Of a stretch of DNA of 24,488 nt, positions 1 through 8,013 are shown piece after piece; position 1 is the stretch's first letter, and each line of letters opens with the position of its first letter. Source of the stretch: CBFIJI01 sp965662885 (GTDB taxonomy: Bacteria > Bacteroidota > Bacteroidia > Flavobacteriales > Flavobacteriaceae). The notes under the pieces were generated by a model. The model saw nothing but the letters and a program-made list of their open reading frames with translations, did no database searches and was not told where the DNA came from. The stretch is taken from NCBI GenBank assembly GCA_965662885.1, contig CBFIJI010000020.1:1-24488 (forward strand), given 5' to 3'. The position numbers were made by a program, and so were the translations under genes.

Positions 1-1467
1 AATGTGCTAAAAAATGTGCTCAAAACCTATATAGAATCTCCAGCAGAAAAAAGTTTAAAGGAACTTTTAACAGCAGTAACCTCCCAACCTATTGATTGGT
101 TTTTTGAAGATTATGTCCAAAAAAGAGTGCCTTTTGATTTTAACGTGAAGAACATCACTAAAATTGGTGATAAATTTGAAATTCAAGTCAATGAAAAAAA
201 CAATCGTAAGGCCCCTGTAAAATTAGCTTTACTGAATAACGACAGTATTCTTAGTAAGAAATGGATTTATCTGAATAAGAAAACGAATACGGTTCAATTA
301 GAGGCTAAGGATGCCAACTATTTAGCGATTAATCCCAGTATAGAATTACCAGAATGGAATAAAAATAACAATTGGGCGCGATTGAATGATAGGTTTAATT
401 TTAAACCTTTAAAAATCCAATTCTTAAAGGATATTGAAAACCCTAAGATAAATCAGCTATTTATCACACCAGTGGTAGGATTTAACTATTATGATGGTAT
501 AATGATGGGGTTAAATTTTAAAAACAAAAAATTAAAATCACAACCTTTCCAGTTTGATTTTCATCCTCAATACGGACTTCGAGAGAAAACCCTTGTAGGG
601 TTCTTTCGATCAAGCTATAGGAAATATCATGAAAATAAAAAAAAGTACCTCACTCAATACTCAATGTACGGGAGTAGTTTTCACTACAACACCAACTTAA
701 GATATACGGTATTTGTTCCTTCAATCACTTTCTTTTATCGCAGTTTAGATCTTAGATCTAATTATAGACAATATTTAAACTTCTCCATGTACAGTGTTCA
801 GCGGGAAAATGAACCTTCAATTAAAACTTCACCAAATTATGAGGTTTTGAATATGACGTATAACGTTTCCAATAAGGGGGCCATAAACTATTTCTCCGCA
901 AACACAAGTTTTGAAATGTCAGATCAATTTTCTAAAATTCAATCCAGTATCGATTTTAGGAAGTTATACCCCAGTGGTCGTCAATTTGCTATACGTATGT
1001 TTTTGGGTAAGTTTTTATGGAACAACACAGGAACAACTGACTATTTTGATTTTAATTTAAATCGGCCTAATGATTATTTATTTCAATACAGCTACTTAGG
1101 TCGTTCAGAGACTACCGGTTTTTATAGTCAACAATTTGTGACTGCAGAGGGTGGATTTAAATCTAAATTTGAAGAATCAAATTCCAATAATTATATGGCA
1201 ACCATCAATGTTTTTATGGGGCTTTGGAAGTGGGTTGAAGTTTACGGAGACCTTGGATTTCTTAAAAATAAAGGCACTAAAGCTGTAGGCTATTTTGACA
1301 GTGGTATTCGACTAAACTTATTGCCAGATTATCTCGAACTGTACTTTCCAGTTGTATCCTCCAATGGTTGGGAAATTTCACAGCCCAACTACTCCTCTAA
1401 AATTCGTTTTGTTTTGTCGCTGCGATCCAATTCACTTAAAAACTTGTTTACCAGAAATTGGTTTTAA
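1..1467 (+). CDS. M1-like (gluzincin) metallopeptidase, C-terminal part, 5' partial
   Basis: The reading frame is open to the left edge of the window, so this is the C-terminal part (488 codons) of a larger protein. The first ~70 residues contain an IDWFFEDYVQ segment followed by a small beta-rich domain. This is the pattern that ends the helical domain of M1 aminopeptidases, where a conserved W-FF-W/Y motif precedes the C-terminal domain. From about residue 130 onward the sequence is rich in alternating aromatic and polar strands (for example FNYYDGIMMGLNF) and ends in NLFTRNWF. This resembles the long, barrel-like tail of large flavobacterial M1-type peptidases. The zinc site (HExxH) must lie upstream and cannot be checked here. 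The GTG codons at 4 and 16 are internal, not starts. The family call rests on recognition of the W-FF motif and the tail style; the outer-membrane location is inference. Confidence 0.6.
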   Translation, partial: NVLKNVLKTYIESPAEKSLKELLTAVTSQPIDWFFEDYVQKRVPFDFNVKNITKIGDKFEIQVNEKNNRKAPVKLALLNNDSILSKKWIYLNKKTNTVQLEAKDANYLAINPSIELPEWNKNNNWARLNDRFNFKPLKIQFLKDIENPKINQLFITPVVGFNYYDGIMMGLNFKNKKLKSQPFQFDFHPQYGLREKTLVGFFRSSYRKYHENKKKYLTQYSMYGSSFHYNTNLRYTVFVPSITFFYRSLDLRSNYRQYLNFSMYSVQRENEPSIKTSPNYEVLNMTYNVSNKGAINYFSANTSFEMSDQFSKIQSSIDFRKLYPSGRQFAIRMFLGKFLWNNTGTTDYFDFNLNRPNDYLFQYSYLGRSETTGFYSQQFVTAEGGFKSKFEESNSNNYMATINVFMGLWKWVEVYGDLGFLKNKGTKAVGYFDSGIRLNLLPDYLELYFPVVSSNGWEISQPNYSSKIRFVLSLRSNSLKNLFTRNWF

Positions 1468-1501
1468 CGATAAGTGCCGCATTTAGGTCCTCATCCATCA
1501 A

Positions 1502-1532
1502 TTGGTTTTTTGCCTAAATTTCGCTACTTTTG
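1502..1532 (+). promoter_or_regulatory. Bacteroidota-type promoter for the E1 gene
   Basis: TTG at 1502-1504 and TACTTTTG at 1525-1532, separated by 20 bases, match the Bacteroidota consensus TTG / TAnnTTTG. The box ends 10 bases before the ATG at 1543, which predicts a very short 5' leader. It supports 1543 as the start of the E1 gene rather than the upstream in-frame GTG at 1474. Confidence 0.55.
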
Positions 1533-1542
1533 GCCACGTTAT

Positions 1543-3951
1543 ATGAAGTTTGAAAAAGAAGTAATTGCTGCGGCATACCCGTTTGAAGATTTTAAAAAAG
1601 AAATCCTTCACGACTACAAAATAATGGCTCTCAGCCGAGAATGCAGCATATTAGGCAGAAGAGAAGTTCTTACAGGGAAAGGTAAGTTTGGTATTTTTGG
1701 TGATGGAAAAGAACTCCCTCAAATTGCACTGAGTAAATTTTTCAAAAAAGGAGATTTTCGTTCAGGCTACTATCGTGATCAAACCCTTCTAATTTCACAA
1801 GATTTACTCTCACCCAAAGAAATATTTGCTGCGCTTTATGCACATTTAGACCTTGAAAAAGAACCCATGTCAGGGGGACGTCAAATGGGTGGTCATTTTG
1901 TAACCCGAAGTATTTCAAAAGATGGAGAATGGTGTTCCTTGGTGGATCAAAAAAATCATAGTGGTGATATTTCTCCAACAGGAAGTCAGATGCCGCGCTT
2001 AGTTGGTTTAGCGCAGGCTTCAAAAATATACAGACACCATCCAATTGACAATGCTGAAAAATTTTCCAAAAATGGCGATGAAATTGCTTGGGGAACTATT
2101 GGAAACGCAAGTACTAGTGAAGGCATGTTTTTTGAAGCCATAAACACTGCAGGTGTTCTACAAATTCCAATGGTCGTAAGTGTTTGGGACGACGATTACG
2201 GAATTTCTGTTCACAATAAAGATCAGACTACTAAAGGTTCTATTTCTGCTGTTTTAGAAGGTTTTCAACGAACAGATAAAGACAAAGGTTTCGAAATTCT
2301 CAAGGTAAAAGGGTGGGATTATTCAGCTCTTTTAAACACCTATGAATATGCTTCCAAATTAGCACGAGAACAACATATTCCCGTTTTAGTTCATGTCATA
2401 GAATTAACGCAACCCCTTGGACATTCTTCCTCAGGTTCGCATGAGCGGTATAAAAGTAAAGAACGCCTAGAATGGGAGAAAGCTCATGATTGTAATGTTA
2501 AAATGCGTGAATGGATATTGTCCAATGGAATTGCTTCAGAAGAATCCCTTGAAGCAATAGAGAAAGAAGTAAAACTAACCGTTAAAAAATCACGTCGTGA
2601 GGCTTGGGAGGAATATACCCAACCCATCTTTAAAGAAAAAACTACACTTCTTCAATTTTATAAAAAGTTTCTACCTCAAACCCATAACGATCCCGCGCTA
2701 AAACTTCTTTTAAAACCAATGGAAGGCGACAGTGAAATTTCTTTTAAAGATATTATTTCCATAGCCAGAAGGATAACTTTGTTTTTGAATCGTTATCCAA
2801 AAATTGACAGTACAGATTTTCAGCATTGGTTCCAACAGTTGAACCTTACAATGAAGGACAAAGTTTCCTCCAAACTTTACACCCATTCTAAACAACAACT
2901 TTTCGATTTTAAAGCCACTCCCCCCACCTATGACAAGGATGCGAAACAGGTAGATGGACGAATTATCATACGTGATAATTTTGAAGCATTACTTAAAGCC
3001 TATGATCGTGTTTATCTATTTGGTGAGGATTCTGGAAAAATTGGAGATGTCAATCAAGGCCTTGAAGGGCTCCAACAAAAATTTGGGGAACACCGTGTTG
3101 CTGATACTGGAATCCGAGAAGCTACCATCATTGGGCAAGGAATTGGATTAGCTCTTAGAGGCTTACGTCCGATTGCTGAAATTCAATACCTGGATTATTT
3201 ACTGTATTGTATTCAAATATTGAGTGATGATTTAGCAACTTTACGTTATCGAACCCATGGAAAGCAAATTGCGCCATTAATTATACGAACACGTGGTCAT
3301 CGTCTCGAAGGTATTTGGCATTCAGGTTCACCCATGGGTGGAATTGTAAATCTCCTCCGTGGAATTCATGTATTGGTTCCAAGAAACATGACTCAGGCAG
3401 CTGCTTTTTATAATACACTCCTACAAATTGAGCAACCAGCATTAGTGATTGAAAGTCTTAACGGCTATCGTTTAAAAGAAAAACTTCCCAATAATTTAGG
3501 GACTTTTACACTCCCACTAGGGAAAATTGAAGTACTTCACGAGGGAAGTGATTTAACGGTCGTTTCTTATGGTTCAACGCTTCGCATTGTAGCCGAAACC
3601 GTTGAGCGCCTAAAGCAACACAATATCTCTATTGAAGTCATTGACATTCAAACGCTAATCCCATTTGATCTGTCCGCTGACATTCTTAAAAGTGTTAAAA
3701 AAACCAATCGACTTTTAATTGTTGATGAAGATGTTCCCGGTGGGGCTTCCGCTTATATTTTACAACAATTACTCGAAAATCAGGATATTTTTAAGTGGCT
3801 AGACAGTTCTCCAAAAATGTTAACTGCTAAAGCACATCGACCCGCCTATGGGCCAGATGGTGACTATTATTCAAAACCTTCCGAGGATGATATATTTGAA
3901 GCCGCCTATGCTATTATGCATGAAGTAAGCCCGAATAGTTTTCCAAAGTGA
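1543..3951 (+). CDS. Fused alpha/beta E1 subunit, branched-chain-type 2-oxoacid dehydrogenase
   Basis: This 802-residue protein joins both E1 subunits of a thiamine-diphosphate-dependent 2-oxoacid dehydrogenase, which decarboxylates the oxoacid and acylates the lipoyl group of E2. The alpha half (about 40-360) has the diphosphate region GNASTSEG (from residue 187) and DDDYGIS (216-222), and a GHSSSGSHERYK loop like that of branched-chain oxoacid dehydrogenases. After a ~110-residue linker the beta half (about 471-800) starts at DGRIIIRDNF, has the cofactor-activating Glu526 in TGIREATIIG, and the AEIQYLDY segment. A branched-chain substrate is inferred; pyruvate or another oxoacid is possible. 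No E2 or E3 gene is in the window. The start is the ATG at 1543: a promoter lies just upstream, and the 23 extra residues from the GTG at 1474 look non-conserved. The usual GDG...NN ligands are changed (see findings). Confidence 0.85.
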   Translation: MKFEKEVIAAAYPFEDFKKEILHDYKIMALSRECSILGRREVLTGKGKFGIFGDGKELPQIALSKFFKKGDFRSGYYRDQTLLISQDLLSPKEIFAALYAHLDLEKEPMSGGRQMGGHFVTRSISKDGEWCSLVDQKNHSGDISPTGSQMPRLVGLAQASKIYRHHPIDNAEKFSKNGDEIAWGTIGNASTSEGMFFEAINTAGVLQIPMVVSVWDDDYGISVHNKDQTTKGSISAVLEGFQRTDKDKGFEILKVKGWDYSALLNTYEYASKLAREQHIPVLVHVIELTQPLGHSSSGSHERYKSKERLEWEKAHDCNVKMREWILSNGIASEESLEAIEKEVKLTVKKSRREAWEEYTQPIFKEKTTLLQFYKKFLPQTHNDPALKLLLKPMEGDSEISFKDIISIARRITLFLNRYPKIDSTDFQHWFQQLNLTMKDKVSSKLYTHSKQQLFDFKATPPTYDKDAKQVDGRIIIRDNFEALLKAYDRVYLFGEDSGKIGDVNQGLEGLQQKFGEHRVADTGIREATIIGQGIGLALRGLRPIAEIQYLDYLLYCIQILSDDLATLRYRTHGKQIAPLIIRTRGHRLEGIWHSGSPMGGIVNLLRGIHVLVPRNMTQAAAFYNTLLQIEQPALVIESLNGYRLKEKLPNNLGTFTLPLGKIEVLHEGSDLTVVSYGSTLRIVAETVERLKQHNISIEVIDIQTLIPFDLSADILKSVKKTNRLLIVDEDVPGGASAYILQQLLENQDIFKWLDSSPKMLTAKAHRPAYGPDGDYYSKPSEDDIFEAAYAIMHEVSPNSFPK

Positions 3952-3959
3952 TCATGTGA

Positions 3960-4961
3960 TTATATTGCAAATAATTTAATCAACATTTCATTTAGAACCT
4001 GATAGGGATTAGCAGCATTGCTCCCTATTCCCTTACTTTTAAGATCTGCATCGAGTATTAATGCTAATGCAACACTCGTTTTTTTCATATTAAAATGCCT
4101 TGCAGCTTGTTCGTAATCCTTAATAAAATAAGGGTTTACCCCTAATACAGAAGCAGCTTTATTGGGGTTGGAAAGCCCATGATAAAGCAATAATTTCCTA
4201 AAAAAAGAATGTAGTGTAGATAAGGTTAGAGGTATTGGATGGTTTTTTGGATTATTGGACATGTATTGGATAATCTGAAACGATTTTGAAAATTGTTTCA
4301 ACCCAATCGCTTTTTGCAATTCAAAATTATTAAAATCTTTACTAAACCCAATATGAGTTTCAATCATCTCGGCACTAACTTCCCCATCGGTGGAGACAAC
4401 CAATTTTAATTTTTCTAATTCTTTTTCAATTCTGCTTAAATCAGAACCTAGACATTCAGCCAAGAGCACACTAATAACGGGAGTTAATTTTAGTTTAAAT
4501 TGGGCTGCACGTGATTGAATCCATCCAGAAATTTGATTGTCATATAAGGGTTTAAAATCAACAGCAATTCCATTTTGTTTGACCGCTTTATACATTTTTT
4601 TTCGTTTGTCAAAAGCACTGTATTTATGACAATAAACCAAAATGGTTTGTGTTAATGGTGCTTTAGCATAATTCGCTAGCAAATCAAGATTTCCTTTTAA
4701 ATATTGGGCCTCTTTAACAACAACCAAATGATAGGGTGCAATCATTGGAAATCTTTTAGCCGTTTCAAGAATTTGTTGAACAGAAGTATCTTTTCCATAA
4801 AAAATGGTATGATCAAAATCTTGGGCAGCCTCATCGATAATATTTTCGGTCAAGGTTTTAACAATTTGATCAATAAAATAAGGAGCCGTACCCGACAATA
4901 AGTAGAAAGGGGCATATTCGCCTTTTTGAATCTTTGAAAGTAACTGATTAAACTCTTGCAT
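3960..4961 (-). CDS. holA: DNA polymerase III subunit delta
   Basis: This 333-residue protein matches the delta subunit of the clamp loader, which opens the beta sliding clamp and helps load it on DNA. The N-terminus (QEFNQLLSKIQKGEYAPFYLLSG, then PYFIDQIV) has the typical delta beginning with a relic of the AAA+ P-loop. The middle carries the SRIEKELEKL segment common to HolA, and the C-terminal third is the helical collar domain. Length is normal (about 340). An in-frame ATG six codons upstream (4979) would add MQFFFK; I prefer 4961 because the usual family N-terminus begins there and the upstream extension comes from a short repeat. The gene converges on the E1 gene with an 8-base gap and diverges from the HsdR-N-like gene. 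Confidence 0.9.
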   Translation of the reverse strand: MQEFNQLLSKIQKGEYAPFYLLSGTAPYFIDQIVKTLTENIIDEAAQDFDHTIFYGKDTSVQQILETAKRFPMIAPYHLVVVKEAQYLKGNLDLLANYAKAPLTQTILVYCHKYSAFDKRKKMYKAVKQNGIAVDFKPLYDNQISGWIQSRAAQFKLKLTPVISVLLAECLGSDLSRIEKELEKLKLVVSTDGEVSAEMIETHIGFSKDFNNFELQKAIGLKQFSKSFQIIQYMSNNPKNHPIPLTLSTLHSFFRKLLLYHGLSNPNKAASVLGVNPYFIKDYEQAARHFNMKKTSVALALILDADLKSKGIGSNAANPYQVLNEMLIKLFAI

Positions 4962-4983
4962 TTTAAAAAAAAATTGCATTTTT
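4956..4983. repeat. Short direct repeat TTGCATTTT between holA and its divergent neighbour
   Basis: TTGCATTTT occurs at 4956-4964 and again at 4974-4982, 18 bases apart, around an A-run. On the minus strand each copy supplies an in-frame AAAATGCAA, which is why holA has two candidate ATG starts encoding M-Q. It lies inside the small divergent promoter region for holA and the HsdR-N-like gene. It may be a slippage duplication or have a regulatory use; I cannot tell which. Confidence 0.45.
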
Positions 4984-4988
4984 ACGTC

Positions 4989-5447
4989 ATGGAACTACTT
5001 AATTTTCCTGACTATTCATTCCCTACCAAAAGTAATGAAAATAAACCCTATGTTTTTGATCCTTTACGGAAAAAATGGGTGGTACTAACTCCTGAGGAAT
5101 GGGTGCGTTTACATTGCGTTCAATTTCTTATTCAAGAAAAAAACTACCCTTCCTCACTCATTGCTGTTGAAAAAAGCATTCGTGTTTTTAATACAAATAA
5201 ACGCTTTGATATTGTTGGATATCAATCCAATCAGAGTGTTTCGGTTTTAGTAGAATGTAAAGCCCCTTCTGAACGAATCACACAGGAAACATTTGATCAA
5301 ATTGCTCGCTATAATCTAAAGTTAAAAAGTGATTATCTCATGGTGACTAATGGAAGGTTCCATTACTTTTGTCAAATGAATTACGAGCAACAGGAATATA
5401 GTTTTATTAAAACACTCCCTCCTTTTAAATCAATTAAGGATGATTGA
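4989..5447 (+). CDS. Orphan HsdR N-terminal-like nuclease-fold protein
   Basis: This 152-residue protein resembles the stand-alone domain related to the N-terminus of type I restriction subunit HsdR. It has the PD-(D/E)xK nuclease pattern: Asp74 in RFDIVGY and Glu89-x-Lys91 in LVECKAP, with Glu61 a possible further active-site residue. There is no helicase part and no HsdM or HsdS nearby, so it is not a restriction system. The start is the ATG at 4989; a start at 4956 would read through the region facing holA. It lies divergent to holA and overlaps the downstream glycosyltransferase by 8 bases, so the two are probably co-transcribed. From memory, this protein is commonly found beside holA in flavobacteria, which hints at a housekeeping role in DNA maintenance; the biochemical function is not known to me. 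Confidence 0.8.
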   Translation: MELLNFPDYSFPTKSNENKPYVFDPLRKKWVVLTPEEWVRLHCVQFLIQEKNYPSSLIAVEKSIRVFNTNKRFDIVGYQSNQSVSVLVECKAPSERITQETFDQIARYNLKLKSDYLMVTNGRFHYFCQMNYEQQEYSFIKTLPPFKSIKDD

Positions 5448-6441
5448 AATTGCAGTGGTAATCTTAAATTGGAATGGTCAAGAACTCTTAGAACAATTTT
5501 TGCCTGCAGTTGTAAAACACAGTCCCTCAGCATCCATTTTTGTTATTGACAACGCTTCTACAGATAATTCACGTGTATTTTTAAAAAATAACTACAGTGA
5601 AATAAGCGTCATCCCTTTAAGCAAAAATTTGGGATTCGCTGGAGGCTACAATGAAGGACTAAAGTCCATTGACGCAACCTATTATTGTTTATTGAATTCC
5701 GATGTTCTTGTTACCCCAAATTGGTTAGATCCCATAATAACGCATTTCAACACCCACCCCAACACAGGGATCATTCAACCGCATATTTTGGACTTTAATC
5801 GTCAAGAAAATTTTGAATATGCAGGGGCTGCCGGTGGTTTTATTGACCGAATGGGATTTCCATATTGCAGAGGGAGAATCATTCATACCATTGAAAAAGA
5901 TGTGGGACAATACGATCAGGATCAAAAGGTTTTTTGGGCAAGTGGTGCTTGTTTTTTTATACGGAAATCTATTTTTGATTCGCTCAACGGATTTGATGCT
6001 GATTTTTTTGCACATCAAGAAGAAATTGATCTGTGCTGGAGAGCACACCATCTCGGATTTTCAACCTTTTCACTAGGCCGTTCAAAAGTCTATCATATCG
6101 GTGCGGCTTCCCTTCCAATTTCATCTACCAAAATTTATCTCAATCATCGTAATTCCCTCTATATGCTTGTTAAAAACCTACCCAAGCGCTCTTTATATGT
6201 TATTCTTTTTCAACGTTTATCATGGGATGGTTTAATTGCTCTAATGTATTTACTTCAAGGAAAACCCAACTTCTTTTTTGCAGTAATTAAAGCCCATCTT
6301 CATTTTTACAAGAATTTTAAACGAATGCGTAAAAAAAGAGGACAACTTTTAAATACAACGCCATATTTTACCCTTAACAACCTTTTAATCTCTTATTATT
6401 TGTTTAATTTTAAAAAAATATCTTCTTTTGAAAGATCATAA
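5440..6441 (+). CDS. Glycosyltransferase family 2
   Basis: This 333-residue protein has the GT-A fold signatures of family 2: VVILNWNG at the N-terminus, NASTDNS (38-44) for nucleotide binding, GFAGGYNEGL (65-74), and LLNSDV with Asp88 as the metal-binding DxD-like site. FWASGACFFIRK follows, and EEIDLCWRAHHLG carries the probable catalytic acidic pair. This layout is typical of rhamnosyltransferase-like enzymes that transfer a sugar from a nucleotide-sugar donor to a cell-surface glycan. The acceptor and sugar cannot be read from sequence. The C-terminal ~100 residues are basic with hydrophobic patches, suggesting membrane association. The ATG lies inside the end of the upstream nuclease-like gene (8-base overlap), pointing to translational coupling. 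Confidence 0.9.
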   Translation: MIEIAVVILNWNGQELLEQFLPAVVKHSPSASIFVIDNASTDNSRVFLKNNYSEISVIPLSKNLGFAGGYNEGLKSIDATYYCLLNSDVLVTPNWLDPIITHFNTHPNTGIIQPHILDFNRQENFEYAGAAGGFIDRMGFPYCRGRIIHTIEKDVGQYDQDQKVFWASGACFFIRKSIFDSLNGFDADFFAHQEEIDLCWRAHHLGFSTFSLGRSKVYHIGAASLPISSTKIYLNHRNSLYMLVKNLPKRSLYVILFQRLSWDGLIALMYLLQGKPNFFFAVIKAHLHFYKNFKRMRKKRGQLLNTTPYFTLNNLLISYYLFNFKKISSFERS

Positions 6442-6478
6442 TTCCATTTAATTTAAATTTCATAGTAAAACTTTAAAC

Positions 6479-7330
6479 ATGAACAAAATTTTTGCTTTAG
6501 CACTTTCAGGTGTTCTTCTAACCTCTTGTGTCTCACAAAAAAAATTCGGAGAACTTGAACAACTTCAACAAAACACTAAAAATCTATTAGATTCTGCAAC
6601 TTTAAAACTTAATGCTTGTAATGAAGAAAAAGAAGCGGCCATGTCATCATTGTCTTCAATAAAAGAACAGGTTGCCTTTTTAAAAGCAAATAATCAAGAC
6701 CTTATCAATAATATTGGAGGTCTAACTACCCTATCCCAAAAAGGAGCAGAAAATTTAGAAAAATCTCTTGAAAGCCTTAAAGAAAAGGATTTGAGGATTC
6801 AAACCATGCAGGATGCTGTGAGTCGAAAAGACTCTGTTACTTTAGCTCTAGTTACTAGTCTTAAAGGAGTATTAGGTAACATGAGTGACGAGGATATTGA
6901 AATCAATGTTGAAAAAGGAGTTGTTTATGTTTCTATTTCAGATAAACTCCTCTTTAGAAGTGGAAGCTTTACCGTCAACGCCGCTGCAAAAGCAGTTTTG
7001 GGTAAAGTTGCAACAGTAGTTAACAACAAACCTGAATTGGAATTTATGGTAGAAGGCCATACGGATGATGTTCCAATCAAGATCGAGGGAATTTCTGATA
7101 ATTGGGATTTGAGTGTAAAACGCGCAACTTCTGTAGTTAGAATCCTACAAAATGAATTTGGTGTTTCCCCTTCAAGAATGACAGCTGCTGGTAAAAGTTA
7201 TTATATGCCTGTTGCTGAAAATGACACCCCTCAAAATAAAGCAAAAAACAGACGAACACGAATTGTTATTCTTCCAAAATTGGATCAATTCTTTGCTCTA
7301 ATTGAGCAAGGTATGGAAGAGAGCAAATAA
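6479..7330 (+). CDS. OmpA-family lipoprotein with coiled coil
   Basis: This 283-residue protein begins with a lipoprotein signal peptide ending LLTSC, with Cys17 as the lipidated residue. Residues about 24-125 are rich in Glu, Lys, Leu and Gln, as in a coiled coil. The C-terminal domain (about 150-270) is OmpA-like and peptidoglycan-binding: VEGHTDDVPI, NWDLSVKRATSVV and KNRRTRIVI match the core motifs. The likely role is anchoring the outer membrane to the cell wall. It follows the glycosyltransferase after 37 bases, in which TTG 6428-6430 and TAAATTTC 6454-6461 form a weak promoter candidate with one mismatch. A strong hairpin terminator follows the stop codon. Confidence 0.92.
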   Translation: MNKIFALALSGVLLTSCVSQKKFGELEQLQQNTKNLLDSATLKLNACNEEKEAAMSSLSSIKEQVAFLKANNQDLINNIGGLTTLSQKGAENLEKSLESLKEKDLRIQTMQDAVSRKDSVTLALVTSLKGVLGNMSDEDIEINVEKGVVYVSISDKLLFRSGSFTVNAAAKAVLGKVATVVNNKPELEFMVEGHTDDVPIKIEGISDNWDLSVKRATSVVRILQNEFGVSPSRMTAAGKSYYMPVAENDTPQNKAKNRRTRIVILPKLDQFFALIEQGMEESK

Positions 7331-7351
7331 ATAAGAAACTAATAATGCAAT

Positions 7352-7381
7352 AAAAAAACACACCAAAGGGTGTGTTTTTTT
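7352..7381. terminator. Bidirectional intrinsic terminator
   Basis: CACACC (7359-7364) pairs with GGTGTG (7369-7374) around a 4-base loop. Seven A on the left (7352-7358) face seven T on the right (7375-7381). Each strand therefore reads a hairpin followed by a U-tract, so the element can stop both the OmpA lipoprotein transcript and the converging YciO-like transcript, whose stop codon lies only two bases further. Confidence 0.9.
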
Positions 7382-7382
7382 A

Positions 7383-8003
7383 TTATAACAAGTGAACGTC
7401 ACCCTTCCCTGTTCTTAAAATCTCAAAGGGGTGCACTGTAAGATCCACAACAGTAGAGGGGATATTATCACCAAAGCCAGCATCAATCATAAGGTCTATT
7501 TTATCTTGCCATTGTTCAAATATTAACGAAGGATCAGTAGTATAGTCTAAAATACTATCCTCGTCGTGAAGAGAGCTGGTTATAAGTGGTGCATTTAATA
7601 AAGGGAGTAATTGTTTTAGAATCGGATGATTTGAAATGCGTACACCAATAGTTTTTCTTTTTTGAAATGGTTTAGGGAGTTTTCTTGCTGCCTGCATAAT
7701 AAATGCAAAAGGACCAGGTAAACAACGTTTTAAAATCTTAAATGTCGCAGAATCTACAGGGGCTACATAATGCGATAGTGCACTTAAATCATCAAACAAA
7801 AAGCTCAAGGGAGCATGAATTAATTTGATATTTTTTAGTCGTGCAAATTTTTCTAAAGCAGCAGGATGATTGCTTAAGCAACCCATGGCATAAACAGTAT
7901 CTGTTGGATAAATCATTAGTGCACCAGCATTTAATGCCTCAGCTGCCTTATGTAATAACTTAATATTAGGAGAATTGGGGTAAATCGTAAAAAGTTCAGC
8001 CAT
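7383..8003 (-). CDS. YciO-like Sua5/YrdC family protein (possible threonylcarbamoyl-AMP synthase)
   Basis: This 206-residue protein belongs to the Sua5/YciO/YrdC fold family, whose best-known members make threonylcarbamoyl-AMP for the t6A37 modification of ANN-decoding tRNAs. It has YPTDTVYAMGC (32-42), PGPFAFI, KRKTIGVRI, and the closing STVVDLT and EILRTGKGDV. The length and motifs fit the YciO branch, which is 206 residues in E. coli as I remember it, better than TsaC/YrdC. The annotation as a t6A synthase is therefore plausible but not certain. The start is the ATG at 8003, ten bases downstream of the helicase gene on the same strand; an in-frame start at 8036 would overlap that gene. It is probably co-transcribed with the helicase and ends at the shared terminator. 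Confidence 0.85.
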   Translation of the reverse strand: MAELFTIYPNSPNIKLLHKAAEALNAGALMIYPTDTVYAMGCLSNHPAALEKFARLKNIKLIHAPLSFLFDDLSALSHYVAPVDSATFKILKRCLPGPFAFIMQAARKLPKPFQKRKTIGVRISNHPILKQLLPLLNAPLITSSLHDEDSILDYTTDPSLIFEQWQDKIDLMIDAGFGDNIPSTVVDLTVHPFEILRTGKGDVHLL

Positions 8004-8013
8004 AAGAAATCTC

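Noticed and set aside
1481..1519. Inverted repeat ATTTAGG / CCTAAAT in front of the E1 gene
   Set aside because: Seven bases with a 25-base spacer in AT-rich DNA can arise by chance; it has no U-tract and overlaps the likely -33 region, so I do not call it a terminator or operator.
1474..1542. GTG at 1474 as the E1 start
   Set aside because: It would place the start upstream of the promoter box at 1525-1532 and add 23 residues that look unlike any E1 N-terminus.
4989..5447. Type I restriction-modification or other defence system
   Set aside because: Only the HsdR-N-like domain is present; there is no helicase part, methylase or specificity subunit in the window.
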